37,280 nucleotides of DNA from Candidatus Borrarchaeota archaeon. Its GTDB lineage: Archaea; Asgardarchaeota; Sifarchaeia; Borrarchaeales; Borrarchaeaceae. Of this stretch, positions 7,985 through 16,330 are shown one piece after another. The notes beneath the pieces were generated by a model. It was not told the DNA's origin and did no database searches. It saw only the letters and a program-made list of their open reading frames with translations. How positions within the stretch are numbered: the stretch's first letter is position 1; each line of letters starts with the position of its first letter. The position numbers were made by a program, and so were the translations under genes. The stretch spans positions 1-37,280 of the forward strand of contig JAEORY010000003.1 in assembly GCA_016840645.1 (NCBI GenBank), given 5' to 3'.

Positions 7985-9429
7985 TTATCGACTTGGAAAC
8001 AACAGTCCCTCCTAACAAACATTTTGATGTTTGTATCATGGGTGCTGGTCCAGCAGGAATCACAACTGCTATCAAACTTGGTGAAGCAGGATATGTTATT
8101 GCTTTGCTAGAGGGAGGAGGAGAAATATACGACCAGAAGTCGCAGTCATTGTATTCATGTGAGACAACTGGAACTGATCTATGGCCTGCTTCAATGCGTC
8201 TCAGGTATTTCGGAGGCACCTCGAATCATTGGGCTGGTCGTTGTAGGCCATTTGATGCATCCGATTTCGATCAGGAACATTACAGTGGGATGCCTGGTTG
8301 GCCAATTGAATATCAGGAGATAGAACGACATTTACCAGAGGCAATGAATATCCTGGATCTTCCAGCGGAAAAATTTTCTTCAATAAATCCATCTTTAGCT
8401 GAACGAAGATTTGCTGCGGATGCATTTCAAAAAAGCCCCCCTACAAGATTTGCTTTAAAATATAAAGAGTTCTTTGAACAAAGTGAAAACGTAATTCTTT
8501 TCTTAAATGCAAATGCCATTAATTTGGATATTGAACCAGATTCCGGGCAGGTGAAAGCTGTTGAAATAAAAAACTATTCGAATAAGGATTATTCAGTAAC
8601 TGCCTCTGAATTTGTTTTGTCAATGGGGGCAATAGAAAATGCACGTTTTTTATTAAATCAGGAATATATCCACAGAAACCATAAGATGGTTGGAAGTTGT
8701 CTTATGGAACATTTAAATGTAAAGCTGGGCGAATTTATTTTAAAAGAGGGATATGAAAAAAAAGGCAGGCAATTTTTTACGCATTCGTCTTTTACAGAAA
8801 AATATAAAATTGGGAAGTCCAATATTACCTTTGGTGTTATAAAAAATATTAAAACATATGGTAGAACTGCGAAAATAAAAAAATTTTTTAAAACACTTGC
8901 ATGTGAATATTCGTTAGAAGATAAGATTCAGTTTATAACTGAGTTTCAATGCCCGGGTGAAGGTAGAATCACTACACTCATGGAGCAAGCCCCTGGATTG
9001 CATAGTTTTGTGGCATTGAGTAAAGATGTTGATGATTTAGGTCAAAGAAAGGCTCTAGTGAATTGGAAAATCGATAAATTAGATGAGAAAACTATACGGA
9101 AAGTTGCTGTAGAGGTTGCCAAGTCATTTGCTGATTCTGGTTTGGGGATAGTGAAATTAGAAGATTATATTCTGGATCCAAAAAAAGAAATTAAGTATTC
9201 CCCTCATGCTCATCATATGGGAACAACCAGAATGGCACGTGATGAAAAATCAGGAGTTGTAGATAAGAATTGCAAGGTTTTTCATACCGATAATTTATAC
9301 GTCGCCGGTAGTAGTATTTTTGCAACCGGTGGAGCATGCAATCCAACCATGCCAATTATCCAATTTTGTTTAAGACTTTCAGACCACCTGAATACCAAGC
9401 TGAGACCTCTAGCATTCAATCAATCGTGA
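7981..9429 (+). CDS. GMC-family FAD-dependent oxidoreductase
   Basis: The 482-residue flavoprotein has the Rossmann FAD motif GAGPAGITTA at about 21-30 and a conserved GGTSNHWAGR segment, both usual in the sugar/alcohol GMC dehydrogenases. The C-terminal catalytic region is HAHHMGTTRM (409-418) followed by ATGGACNPTMP (about 448-458), supplying the usual His and Asn active-site residues. It would oxidise an alcohol, most likely a sugar hydroxyl of the polysaccharide or a precursor; the substrate is not evident. It carries no signal peptide of its own but is coupled by ATGA to the small Tat-signal gene upstream, which suggests co-export. The IS3 element begins 13 bp after its stop. Confidence 0.88.
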   Translation: MIIDLETTVPPNKHFDVCIMGAGPAGITTAIKLGEAGYVIALLEGGGEIYDQKSQSLYSCETTGTDLWPASMRLRYFGGTSNHWAGRCRPFDASDFDQEHYSGMPGWPIEYQEIERHLPEAMNILDLPAEKFSSINPSLAERRFAADAFQKSPPTRFALKYKEFFEQSENVILFLNANAINLDIEPDSGQVKAVEIKNYSNKDYSVTASEFVLSMGAIENARFLLNQEYIHRNHKMVGSCLMEHLNVKLGEFILKEGYEKKGRQFFTHSSFTEKYKIGKSNITFGVIKNIKTYGRTAKIKKFFKTLACEYSLEDKIQFITEFQCPGEGRITTLMEQAPGLHSFVALSKDVDDLGQRKALVNWKIDKLDEKTIRKVAVEVAKSFADSGLGIVKLEDYILDPKKEIKYSPHAHHMGTTRMARDEKSGVVDKNCKVFHTDNLYVAGSSIFATGGACNPTMPIIQFCLRLSDHLNTKLRPLAFNQS

Positions 9430-9442
9430 TTTTTATTTACAG

Positions 9443-9480
9443 TGTAATCCCCCCGCTAATTAATAGGAGTTATAAGTAGA
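9443..9480 (+). repeat. Left inverted repeat of the IS3 element
   Basis: The first 12 bases, TGTAATCCCCCC, match the reverse complement of the right end exactly. Matching then continues imperfectly (TTAAT, AAGTAGA) to about base 38. This fixes the left boundary of the element. Confidence 0.85.
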
Positions 9481-9512
9481 AAATTCTCGTAAACTTAACG
9501 CAGGAGTTTTCT

Positions 9513-9779
9513 ATGAAAAAATCACGATATTCAGACAGTCAGATTCTGGCTATTTTAAAACAGAACGAAGCTGGTACGCCGGTTACTGAACTTTTCCGGG
9601 AGCATGGTATGAGCGATGCCACTTTTTACAAGTGGCGAGCCAAATACGGCGGCATGGATGCATCATTGATGAAACGGATGAAAGAGCTGGAAGATGAAAA
9701 CCGTCGTCTGAAAAAGATGTATGCTGAAGAAAAACTCAAGGCAGAAATCGCCAAGGAAGTGATCGAAAAAAAGTGGTGA
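9513..9779 (+). CDS. IS3-family transposase OrfA
   Basis: This 88-residue DNA-binding protein has an N-terminal helix-turn-helix (SDSQILAILKQNEAG, then REHGMSDATFYKWRAKYGG) and a C-terminal leucine-zipper-like helix (MKELEDENRRLKKMYAEEKL). It is the normal OrfA length. The ATG at 9513 follows CAGGAG with good spacing. The 3' end carries the A-rich slippery site that should fuse it to OrfB by a -1 shift. It looks intact even though its partner frame is broken. Confidence 0.9.
   Translation: MKKSRYSDSQILAILKQNEAGTPVTELFREHGMSDATFYKWRAKYGGMDASLMKRMKELEDENRRLKKMYAEEKLKAEIAKEVIEKKW
9766..9773 (+). other. Programmed -1 frameshift site of the IS3 element
   Basis: Seven A residues followed by G are positioned so that the orfA frame reads A AAA AAG just before its UGA, the standard slippery heptamer of IS3 elements. 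Slipping back one base joins OrfA to the orfB frame, which overlaps it by 7 bases. Confidence 0.7.
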
Positions 9780-10596
9780 AGCCATCTCGACGGCGAGAGG
9801 TGGCTCGAAGAGTGGTTATGACATACGGCACCAGTATTCGTATCGCTTGTAAGATTATGACGATTAGTGAGACCTGTTATCGCTATCAGCCAAAGCTGAG
9901 TGATGAAAATACTGAGATAGCTGACTGGCTATTACGCCTGACACAGACGTATAAGCGACGGTGATTTGGCTTGTGTTTCTGGTATCTACGCAATACTAAG
10001 GGGTTTGCCTGGAACTACAAGCGAGTTTATCGCATTTACCGGGAACTGGAATTGAGCCTGAGAATCAAGCCCAAACGCCGGTTAAAGCGGGGTCGCCCCG
10101 ATGAACTCAGCGAGCCAGTCGCAATCAATCAGGTCTGGTCGATGGATTTCATGCATGACAGCCTGAATGATGGTCGTAAGTTCAGCACGTTTAATGTGCT
10201 GGATGATTATAACCGTGATGGACTAGGTATAGAGGTTGATTTCTCATTGCCGAGCCAACGTGTCATTCGCGCACTGGCGCGCATCATAGAGTGGCGTGGA
10301 ACGCCGTTGGCACTAGGCTGCGACAATGGTCCTGAATACAACAGTCAGCAGCTGATAGACTGGGCTAGCGATAACCGGATCACGATGCTGTATATTTAAC
10401 CAGGTAAGCCAACACAAAATGCCTATGTTGAGCGGTTCAACCGTACTGTCCGACATAATGTCTGGATATGCACAGCTTTAACAGTATCGACCAGGCTCAG
10501 TTACTCGCCACACAGTGGCTCTGGTCATACAATTATGAACGTCCGCATACAGCTTTAGGTGGAATACCACCCAGGAAATTACTGGAACCGGCTTAA
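9773..10596 (+). pseudogene. IS3-family transposase OrfB, disrupted
   Basis: This is the integrase-like DDE transposase of the element, inactivated. Segments in order are RIACKIMTISETCYRYQP, then a TGA at 9962-9964, WNYKRVYRIYRELELSLRIKP, VWSMDFMHD (first Asp), GCDNGPEYNS (second Asp), a TAA at 10397-10399 exactly where relatives have Gln in YIQPGKP, then NAYVERFNRT (catalytic Glu). A single-base frameshift near 10455-10462 follows, after which DMHSFNSIDQAQ to HTALGGIPPRKLLEPA resumes in another frame and ends at 10594-10596. All DDE residues are still recognisable, so decay is recent, or else these are sequence errors. Confidence 0.9.
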
Positions 10597-10599
10597 CCC

Positions 10600-10636
10600 T
10601 CTACTTTTGACTTCGGTTAATAATGGGGGGATTACA
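10600..10636 (-). repeat. Right inverted repeat of the IS3 element
   Basis: The reverse complement begins TGTAATCCCCCC and then ATTATTAACC..AAGTAGA, matching the left end. The terminal base is at 10636, followed directly by ACATCAATAAAG of the host sequence. Confidence 0.85.
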
Positions 10637-10737
10637 ACATCAATAAAGACTATCGACTATGGCTTACTTTCTACTTAGATCAGCTGTGAATTATTTTACA
10701 GCATACCCTTTAATCGATGCCCAAAGAGTTGTGTTTA

Positions 10738-10743
10738 TATAAT
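10738..10743 (+). promoter_or_regulatory. Possible -10 element upstream of the NRPS-acyltransferase gene
   Basis: An exact TATAAT lies about 105 bases before the chosen start in the 210-base stretch between the IS3 right end and the gene. No good TTGACA-like hexamer lies 16-18 bases upstream, so this is only a weak promoter candidate. The stretch holds nothing else that I can identify. Confidence 0.25.
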
Positions 10744-10838
10744 GGATTCACGCAGGGTGTTAGTTTTTGGCATGTCTAGTATTATATCAAGTAAGATTTA
10801 TCATATTTCATTTTCAGCTAAGTAAAGTTGAATATATT

Positions 10839-10842
10839 GGAG
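10839..10842 (+). promoter_or_regulatory. Ribosome binding site deciding the NRPS-acyltransferase start
   Basis: GGAG lies five bases before the ATG at 10848. The longer frame from 10767 has no such site and would add 27 residues that do not resemble a condensation-domain N-terminus, so the downstream ATG is preferred. Confidence 0.65.
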
Positions 10843-10847
10843 ATTGG

Positions 10848-13800
10848 ATGTTTTACAAAGCATCGAAGAATCAAACGCGCTTTTTTCTATTTGAAAAAGC
10901 TACTGGTACCAAGCCTGTACTACCCACTACATATTTGATTGAAGGTGATTTAGATAAAGATAAACTAAAAGGTGTGTTAAAAGTAGTAGTTAAAAATCGT
11001 GAAATGCTTCGGGCGAGGCTCGTTCAAGATAAACAAGGCAATATTGTTAACGAAATAAAGGATAATGATAACTTTTTAGAAGAGAGGGATATATCCGGGC
11101 TAGATACGGATTCTCAAAAAGTTGCTTTAGTCAATTTACTTCAAGAAGAAATTGACAAGCATGATGGCTTTTTTAGAACTTTGTTAGTTACGCTTTCTCC
11201 TGCGAAATTTTCACTTACATTGATTCCACATCATGGTGTGGTTGATGGCTTGTCAATTGGAAATATTTTAGCTGATCTTTCATTTGAATATAATCAAACA
11301 CAAAAACATACAACTGATGATAGTGAGCAGTATAAAAATACCATTGATAGACTCGAAAAGATTGAAGTTGAATCGAAAGAAAAAGATACAGAATACTGGA
11401 AAAATACATTAATTAATTGCGAACAGCAGACGGCAATACCAGCAGCTGTAGGGACTAGTGATCAACAATTTTCTAAAACTGAATATATTAGCGAGACATA
11501 TCAGGAAGTATTTCACTCTAATGTAAGGAATATTGCAAAAAAGCTTAAATGCCGAACATTTTCCATTTATCTGGCATTAGGTTTGGTCGTTCTCCAACGA
11601 TTAACAGGGCAGATAGATATTTTAGCCACGTTTCAAAGTGCTGGTCGAAGAAATCACAATGTTGATCCGAATTTGATTGGTTTGTTTTCAAAAGCCCTTA
11701 TTGTTCGTTCTCCCCAGGAAAATGACTTAGTCTCAGACCTGATAATAAATGTTGACAAACAAGTAAGTGATGCATTATCTCATGAGGATGTTTCTTTTCA
11801 GAGTGTACTTCAGCATACGAATACGAAGGTCCGATTTGCATTTAATTGGTATCCAATATATGACCAGTTAACATTTGATGGTTGTAAATGTACAGAAGAA
11901 ATTCTAATTCCGTGGCCAACTGACTTTGATATAAATTTCCACTTCATCAATAAACAAAATTCGATCGATATAAGGGCATATTATAATAGTAAGTCTTGTA
12001 CTTACGAGGTTGTCAAAGCCTCCTTGCAGCTTTTTAGGGCTTTATTAGAAGGTGTTCCAAATAAGATAGATGATCCAATAAGTAATCTAGTATCTATTGG
12101 AGTAAGGGAAGTTAATGAGCTACCTCCTCTTAATACCATTGACAAGAAACGAATCGATGAAGTGTTTTTTTCTCAAGCTGAAAATGAACCACATAGAACC
12201 GCTTTTACCCACGAAGGAGCACAGCTAAACTATAGCGATCTTTCAGGGCTGGTTATAGGTTTTTCTCAGATTCTAGAGAATTCGAATTCTGGCTCTTCTA
12301 CACCTCGTATCGCCATTATGGGGCATCGAGGACTAGGGATTGTAGTCGGTGCTTTATCCGCTTTAAGACTCAAAGGCTCTTTTTGTCTTATAGATCCTTG
12401 TTATCCTGCGGATCGAATACTGACAATGCTTGACTGTATTGACCCGGATTATATTTTGGTTGCTGATAATCTTATTGTTCCGATTCCTGAATTTTCGGAC
12501 TTTATACAGGTAGAGCACGATTCTTCTTACAGTATCCAACATATTTTTCAGAATAAAATTCCTAACATAGAGCGAGTAGATGAGGGAGTTGCGTATTGGC
12601 TCTTTACTTCAGGTAGCACTGGACAACCCAAGGTAATATCTTCTGATCATTCTCCATTACTTCATGCTTTGAAATGGCAGAGAGAAACTTTCAAAATAAA
12701 TTCTGATGACAGAGTTTCTTTTCTTTCGGGGGTTAGTCATGATCCTGCCTTAAGAGATATCTTTCTTCCTTTATTGATTGGTGGGAGTGTTTCTTCTCCA
12801 GACCCTTCTAGAATATTCGAGCCAGGATATTTATTCTCCTGGATTAATGACTGTGATATTTCAGTAATTCATCTAACTCCAGCAATGGTTAGTTTAATTG
12901 AAATGGGCATTAAATTGGATGAATACTGTTCCAGTGTAAAACAAATTTTTATTGGTGGTGATCGTGTTTCACTTCCTGTAATTAATCAAATCCGCAATAT
13001 TGCTCCAAGTGCAAATATTGTTAACGTCTATGGTTCATCTGAAACCCCTCAAATTGTTCTATTTAAAGATATTTCTACAGGTTCTATAGATCTTGTATCT
13101 CCTATCCCGGTTGGTCGTCCTCGGACTGATGTGGTTGTTACAATTGAAGATACCAGAAGAAGATTGTGTGGTGTTTTGGAACCAGGTGAGGTCGTAATAA
13201 AAACCCATTACCTATCAAATGGGTATCTTAATATGATCGATGATTCAATTAATCCATTTGATAATAGTTTTGGGAGCGATAAATATGATACATATCGGAC
13301 AGGAGATGTAGGATATCTAAATACTGAGGGGGATATCGTTTTAATAGGCAGAATAGATGATCAGGTTAAAATACGCGGATACCGAGTAGAACCCGCTGAA
13401 GTTACGTATCATCTGCAAAAAATCGTTGAATCATCGGCGGCAATAGTTGTTTCACTACCTTTAGAATCAGGTGAGTATAGGCTATTTGGCTATGTTGAAA
13501 AAAAGGAACCAATAAAAGATAGAAAAAAAATTCTTGCTGAAATGGCTCGTGGTCTTCCACCATACATGGTGCCAGATACAATCACATTCGTAGATCAACT
13601 TCCATATTTACCCAACGGGAAAATCAATCGTCATCAGCTTCCATCTCCTGATTTCAGTAAACGAGATGAATATGTAGCTCCACGTACTCCCAGAGAGCAA
13701 CAGCTAGCAGATATTTGGAGTAAGGCTTTGGGAGTTACACCTATCGGTGTGACAGATAGCTTTTTTGACTTAGGAGGGGATTCATTAACCGGAATAAGCT

Positions 13801-14990
13801 TGATGCTAGAGATGGAGCGTGCAGGAATAGACGCAGATGTTACACGTACTATTATGGATGGTACCACCATTGAGGAAATTGCTAAATCGGAAATCAGAGG
13901 TGAAAACCTTAAAGAGGCTGATAAGAATATCGATATATCTATGCCTTATTTGCACAGGATGGCATTTCATTGTTTAAGGGGTATTCTTGTTATCTTGATA
14001 GTAATTGGGCACTGGGCTCCTGGTGCCTTCGAGCGCTTATCAGATTTAAAGCCTTTACATACATATATGACTCCAATTTTTAATTTAGGTACACCTGGGT
14101 TTGCGATAATGTTTGGAGCAACATTGTCCTATTTTAATTTTGAATTATTTAAAACACGATATGAGATTCATTCCAGACAAATTAAGCAAGGGCTGATATT
14201 ACTGTCCATAACCATGGTAGTAATGTCATTCTTGTCAGTCATAAAGAAGGCTACAAATGATATTCCCATAGGTATAACTGAAATTGTGGGTTCCTATTAC
14301 AATGTTATTGGGTTTTATTTCTTGGCTCTTGCTTCTGTGCCGCTATGGTTTCGATGGATACGTTTAACTAAAGAGTCTTATTCCGGACTGGCTTTTCTTT
14401 TTATTCTATATGCCGTATTTGATATTATTGCGCGTGAGATATTATTACCATACGAATGGAGTGGCATTTCGCAACTCCTTAGATTGTATGCAACGGCCAA
14501 GTTTTCCTATTTTAATATGACGTTAGGTGTAATTTTGGGGCTTTTTCTTGGCTTCGTTATCTATCGTCATCCATCTTTGCCTTTCACTCCAAAGTTTATT
14601 GCTTTAGGATGTGGCTTGATTACATTATCTATGGCTATTGCGTACCAACAGGGAGAAATTAGTGAACTTTTGTCACCGTCAAGGCGGCTTGATCTTTGGA
14701 AATGGGGTTTTTATTATGGTTTCATAATTTGTCTTATCTCAATATTTTGGAAAATTACTTCTAAATTTGGATCGCGAGGTGGGCTTATCGAGCACGGATT
14801 AAAGATTCTTTCATCTATAGGTGTTCTAGCACTTTTCTTTTTTGTTTTTCATGCACTAGTATTTAAAATTAAAGGAATTCTTGATGTTTATGGTGTACCG
14901 GATCTTATTGGCCTCATCATTGTCTTGTCATTGTTTTTTGGAATAGGTGGACTTTTAGTGCAAAAAATACGCAAAGTTTATTATGGGTAA
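10848..14990 (+). CDS. NRPS module fused to membrane acyltransferase-3 (C-A-T-AT3)
   Basis: From the ATG at 10848 the product is 1380 residues. Domains in order: condensation (about 5-430, HHGVVDG at 128-134); adenylation (about 445-940, FTSGSTGQPK from 586, YRTGDVG, NGKIN); carrier (Ser979 in DLGGDS); and from 1032 a multi-pass membrane domain of about 349 residues that fits acyltransferase-3, with LRG (Arg1044) and His1055 in the first helix. The A domain carries HDPALRDIF and HLTPAM, which resemble Lys2-type 2-aminoadipate domains; the code read by eye is D-P-R-H-F-G-V-Q-I-K. There is no thioesterase or reductase, so the membrane domain is the natural acceptor of the thioester. Inferred role: charge an amino or similar acid and transfer it to a sugar across the inner membrane, as DltA/C/B do with separate proteins. 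Confidence 0.85.
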   Translation: MFYKASKNQTRFFLFEKATGTKPVLPTTYLIEGDLDKDKLKGVLKVVVKNREMLRARLVQDKQGNIVNEIKDNDNFLEERDISGLDTDSQKVALVNLLQEEIDKHDGFFRTLLVTLSPAKFSLTLIPHHGVVDGLSIGNILADLSFEYNQTQKHTTDDSEQYKNTIDRLEKIEVESKEKDTEYWKNTLINCEQQTAIPAAVGTSDQQFSKTEYISETYQEVFHSNVRNIAKKLKCRTFSIYLALGLVVLQRLTGQIDILATFQSAGRRNHNVDPNLIGLFSKALIVRSPQENDLVSDLIINVDKQVSDALSHEDVSFQSVLQHTNTKVRFAFNWYPIYDQLTFDGCKCTEEILIPWPTDFDINFHFINKQNSIDIRAYYNSKSCTYEVVKASLQLFRALLEGVPNKIDDPISNLVSIGVREVNELPPLNTIDKKRIDEVFFSQAENEPHRTAFTHEGAQLNYSDLSGLVIGFSQILENSNSGSSTPRIAIMGHRGLGIVVGALSALRLKGSFCLIDPCYPADRILTMLDCIDPDYILVADNLIVPIPEFSDFIQVEHDSSYSIQHIFQNKIPNIERVDEGVAYWLFTSGSTGQPKVISSDHSPLLHALKWQRETFKINSDDRVSFLSGVSHDPALRDIFLPLLIGGSVSSPDPSRIFEPGYLFSWINDCDISVIHLTPAMVSLIEMGIKLDEYCSSVKQIFIGGDRVSLPVINQIRNIAPSANIVNVYGSSETPQIVLFKDISTGSIDLVSPIPVGRPRTDVVVTIEDTRRRLCGVLEPGEVVIKTHYLSNGYLNMIDDSINPFDNSFGSDKYDTYRTGDVGYLNTEGDIVLIGRIDDQVKIRGYRVEPAEVTYHLQKIVESSAAIVVSLPLESGEYRLFGYVEKKEPIKDRKKILAEMARGLPPYMVPDTITFVDQLPYLPNGKINRHQLPSPDFSKRDEYVAPRTPREQQLADIWSKALGVTPIGVTDSFFDLGGDSLTGISLMLEMERAGIDADVTRTIMDGTTIEEIAKSEIRGENLKEADKNIDISMPYLHRMAFHCLRGILVILIVIGHWAPGAFERLSDLKPLHTYMTPIFNLGTPGFAIMFGATLSYFNFELFKTRYEIHSRQIKQGLILLSITMVVMSFLSVIKKATNDIPIGITEIVGSYYNVIGFYFLALASVPLWFRWIRLTKESYSGLAFLFILYAVFDIIAREILLPYEWSGISQLLRLYATAKFSYFNMTLGVILGLFLGFVIYRHPSLPFTPKFIALGCGLITLSMAIAYQQGEISELLSPSRRLDLWKWGFYYGFIICLISIFWKITSKFGSRGGLIEHGLKILSSIGVLALFFFVFHALVFKIKGILDVYGVPDLIGLIIVLSLFFGIGGLLVQKIRKVYYG

Positions 14991-15068
14991 AATTTACTGT
15001 TAAATATGCTAAAGAGTCTACCCTTATGCTCTGCTGAGATGTTCAGTTTACAGGAGAGCGTCAATGAA

Positions 15069-16232
15069 TCAGATAAAAGAATCAATACATTTCTTAATTT
15101 GTGTATACCAACTATCAGTTCGTTCTTCAATCTTAGTTAAAGCTACCTGTGTAGTACGGATGGCTTTTTCGTAAGCTTCCTCTGATTTTAGTAGAGCTAA
15201 AATTTTACTCACTAAATCATCACTGTTTTCAGGGTCAAAAATTAAATTTGAATCATTAAAGTATTCATGAGCAGGTACAGCTTTACTGCAAATTGCAGGG
15301 ACACCATGATGGGCGGCTTCAATTGGTACGGTAGCTAATCCTTCATTAAATGAGTTATGAGTTGGGCATACTACTAGGTCAGCATCGTTGTAAGCGCTAC
15401 TTACTTCGTAAGCATTCAGCCGTCCTTTAATGATAACTCGATTTTTAATTTCATTTGGTATTGAGTCGCGCAATTTGTTCATCGCGGCTCCGTCTCCAAC
15501 ATATTCGAGTTTCAGTTTTTTGTGTTTTTTTGAAATTGTTGTAAATGCATCAAGCAAATCAAAAATACCTTTGTTTTCCTCAATTCGACCAACATACAAT
15601 AACTTACGTATATTTGTTCTAATTTCTGATTTGTTAACTTGTAAAGATAAACGAGGAATTTGCACAAATGTTGTAATATCGCTAGGTTCTTTAAGGTTTA
15701 TGATTTGTCTTTCGCACTCATGGGATACGCAAACTGCAGCATCAGCATGTTTGACAGCATTTCTCAAAAAATATTTTAATAATTTAAATTTAATGTTTCT
15801 TGGTTCGTCAAATGGAGTCCAAAGAGTATTGTGTATGCTTAATATAATTTTGGTATGTCTAGGGAGTAAATTAAGAAATATAAGAGGAAAGTCTGAACTA
15901 ACGATTATGATATCCGGATTAAATTTCAAAATGGATTTTGATACATTTTTAGCATATTCAAATTCATCTAAGTAATATCCTAAACTAGTACCATTTCTTT
16001 TTCTTATAATTTTTTCGAAAGTAATGTTTTCGTCGTTAGAATCTGCAATGTTACTAGTAAGAATAACTTGTCCTGCATAGTTGTTATCTTTAATCAGGTC
16101 ATAAAATTGCCCGGAATATGTTGATTTTATTATGCTGTCATCATTGTTACTTTCTTTCCATTTTAGAAATGTACCAAACGCATCCCCAGGGCCATGAATA
16201 TAAGATAAATGTAAGCGGCGATTGGTGGGCAT
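15069..16232 (-). CDS. GT4-family glycosyltransferase
   Basis: This is a 387-residue retaining GT-B glycosyltransferase. The N-terminal half carries an acceptor-domain pattern with HNTLW and CVSHECERQI; the C-terminal half has LLYVGRIEENKGIFDLLDAF, the nucleotide-sugar segment YVGDGAAMNKL and the E-x7-E motif in FNEGLATVPIEAAHHG. It adds one sugar of the repeat unit at the cytoplasmic face; the donor is unknown. The ATG is supported by AAGGAA seven bases upstream. It is last in the minus-strand unit and lies 98 bases after the glycoside hydrolase gene; that gap holds no clear terminator. It converges on the NRPS-acyltransferase gene. Confidence 0.88.
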   Translation of the reverse strand: MPTNRRLHLSYIHGPGDAFGTFLKWKESNNDDSIIKSTYSGQFYDLIKDNNYAGQVILTSNIADSNDENITFEKIIRKRNGTSLGYYLDEFEYAKNVSKSILKFNPDIIIVSSDFPLIFLNLLPRHTKIILSIHNTLWTPFDEPRNIKFKLLKYFLRNAVKHADAAVCVSHECERQIINLKEPSDITTFVQIPRLSLQVNKSEIRTNIRKLLYVGRIEENKGIFDLLDAFTTISKKHKKLKLEYVGDGAAMNKLRDSIPNEIKNRVIIKGRLNAYEVSSAYNDADLVVCPTHNSFNEGLATVPIEAAHHGVPAICSKAVPAHEYFNDSNLIFDPENSDDLVSKILALLKSEEAYEKAIRTTQVALTKIEERTDSWYTQIKKCIDSFI

Positions 16233-16330
16233 ACGTAAATTCCTTGTGGAGAAAATAGTTTTTATTTTTATCGCTAGGTAGTTGCAATTGTTAGTTATCT
16301 TAAAGTGGTAGTGTTTTAATTAAACAAAGT

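Larger units (their letters stand above)
9443..10636 (+). mobile_element. IS3-family insertion sequence, degenerate
   Basis: The element is 1194 bp long and is bounded by inverted repeats beginning TGTAATCCCCCC. It carries orfA and a broken orfB with the IS3 frameshift signal. Total length and TG...CA ends fit the family. Flanks are ACAG on the left and ACAT on the right, so no exact 3-4 bp target duplication remains. Two in-frame stops and a frameshift in orfB mean that it is probably no longer autonomous. It sits between the GMC gene and the NRPS-acyltransferase gene and may have separated what was once one transcription unit. Confidence 0.9.

Noticed and set aside
9436..10640. Target-site duplication of the IS3 element
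   Set aside because: The adjacent bases are ACAG and ACAT, and ACA is offset by one base on the left, so no exact duplication can be claimed.
10767..10847. Upstream extension of the NRPS-acyltransferase protein by 27 residues
   Set aside because: It has no ribosome site, and GGAG stands five bases before the ATG at 10848, which gives a natural C-domain N-terminus.
14991..15068. Bidirectional terminator between the converging NRPS-acyltransferase and GT4 genes
   Set aside because: The best hairpin (CTCTGCTG with CAGGAGAG) has a mismatch, a long loop and no T-run, so it was not listed as a feature.
15430..15975. 181-codon plus-strand frame opposite the GT4 gene
   Set aside because: It is antisense to a well-supported glycosyltransferase, low in charged residues and without a family match.
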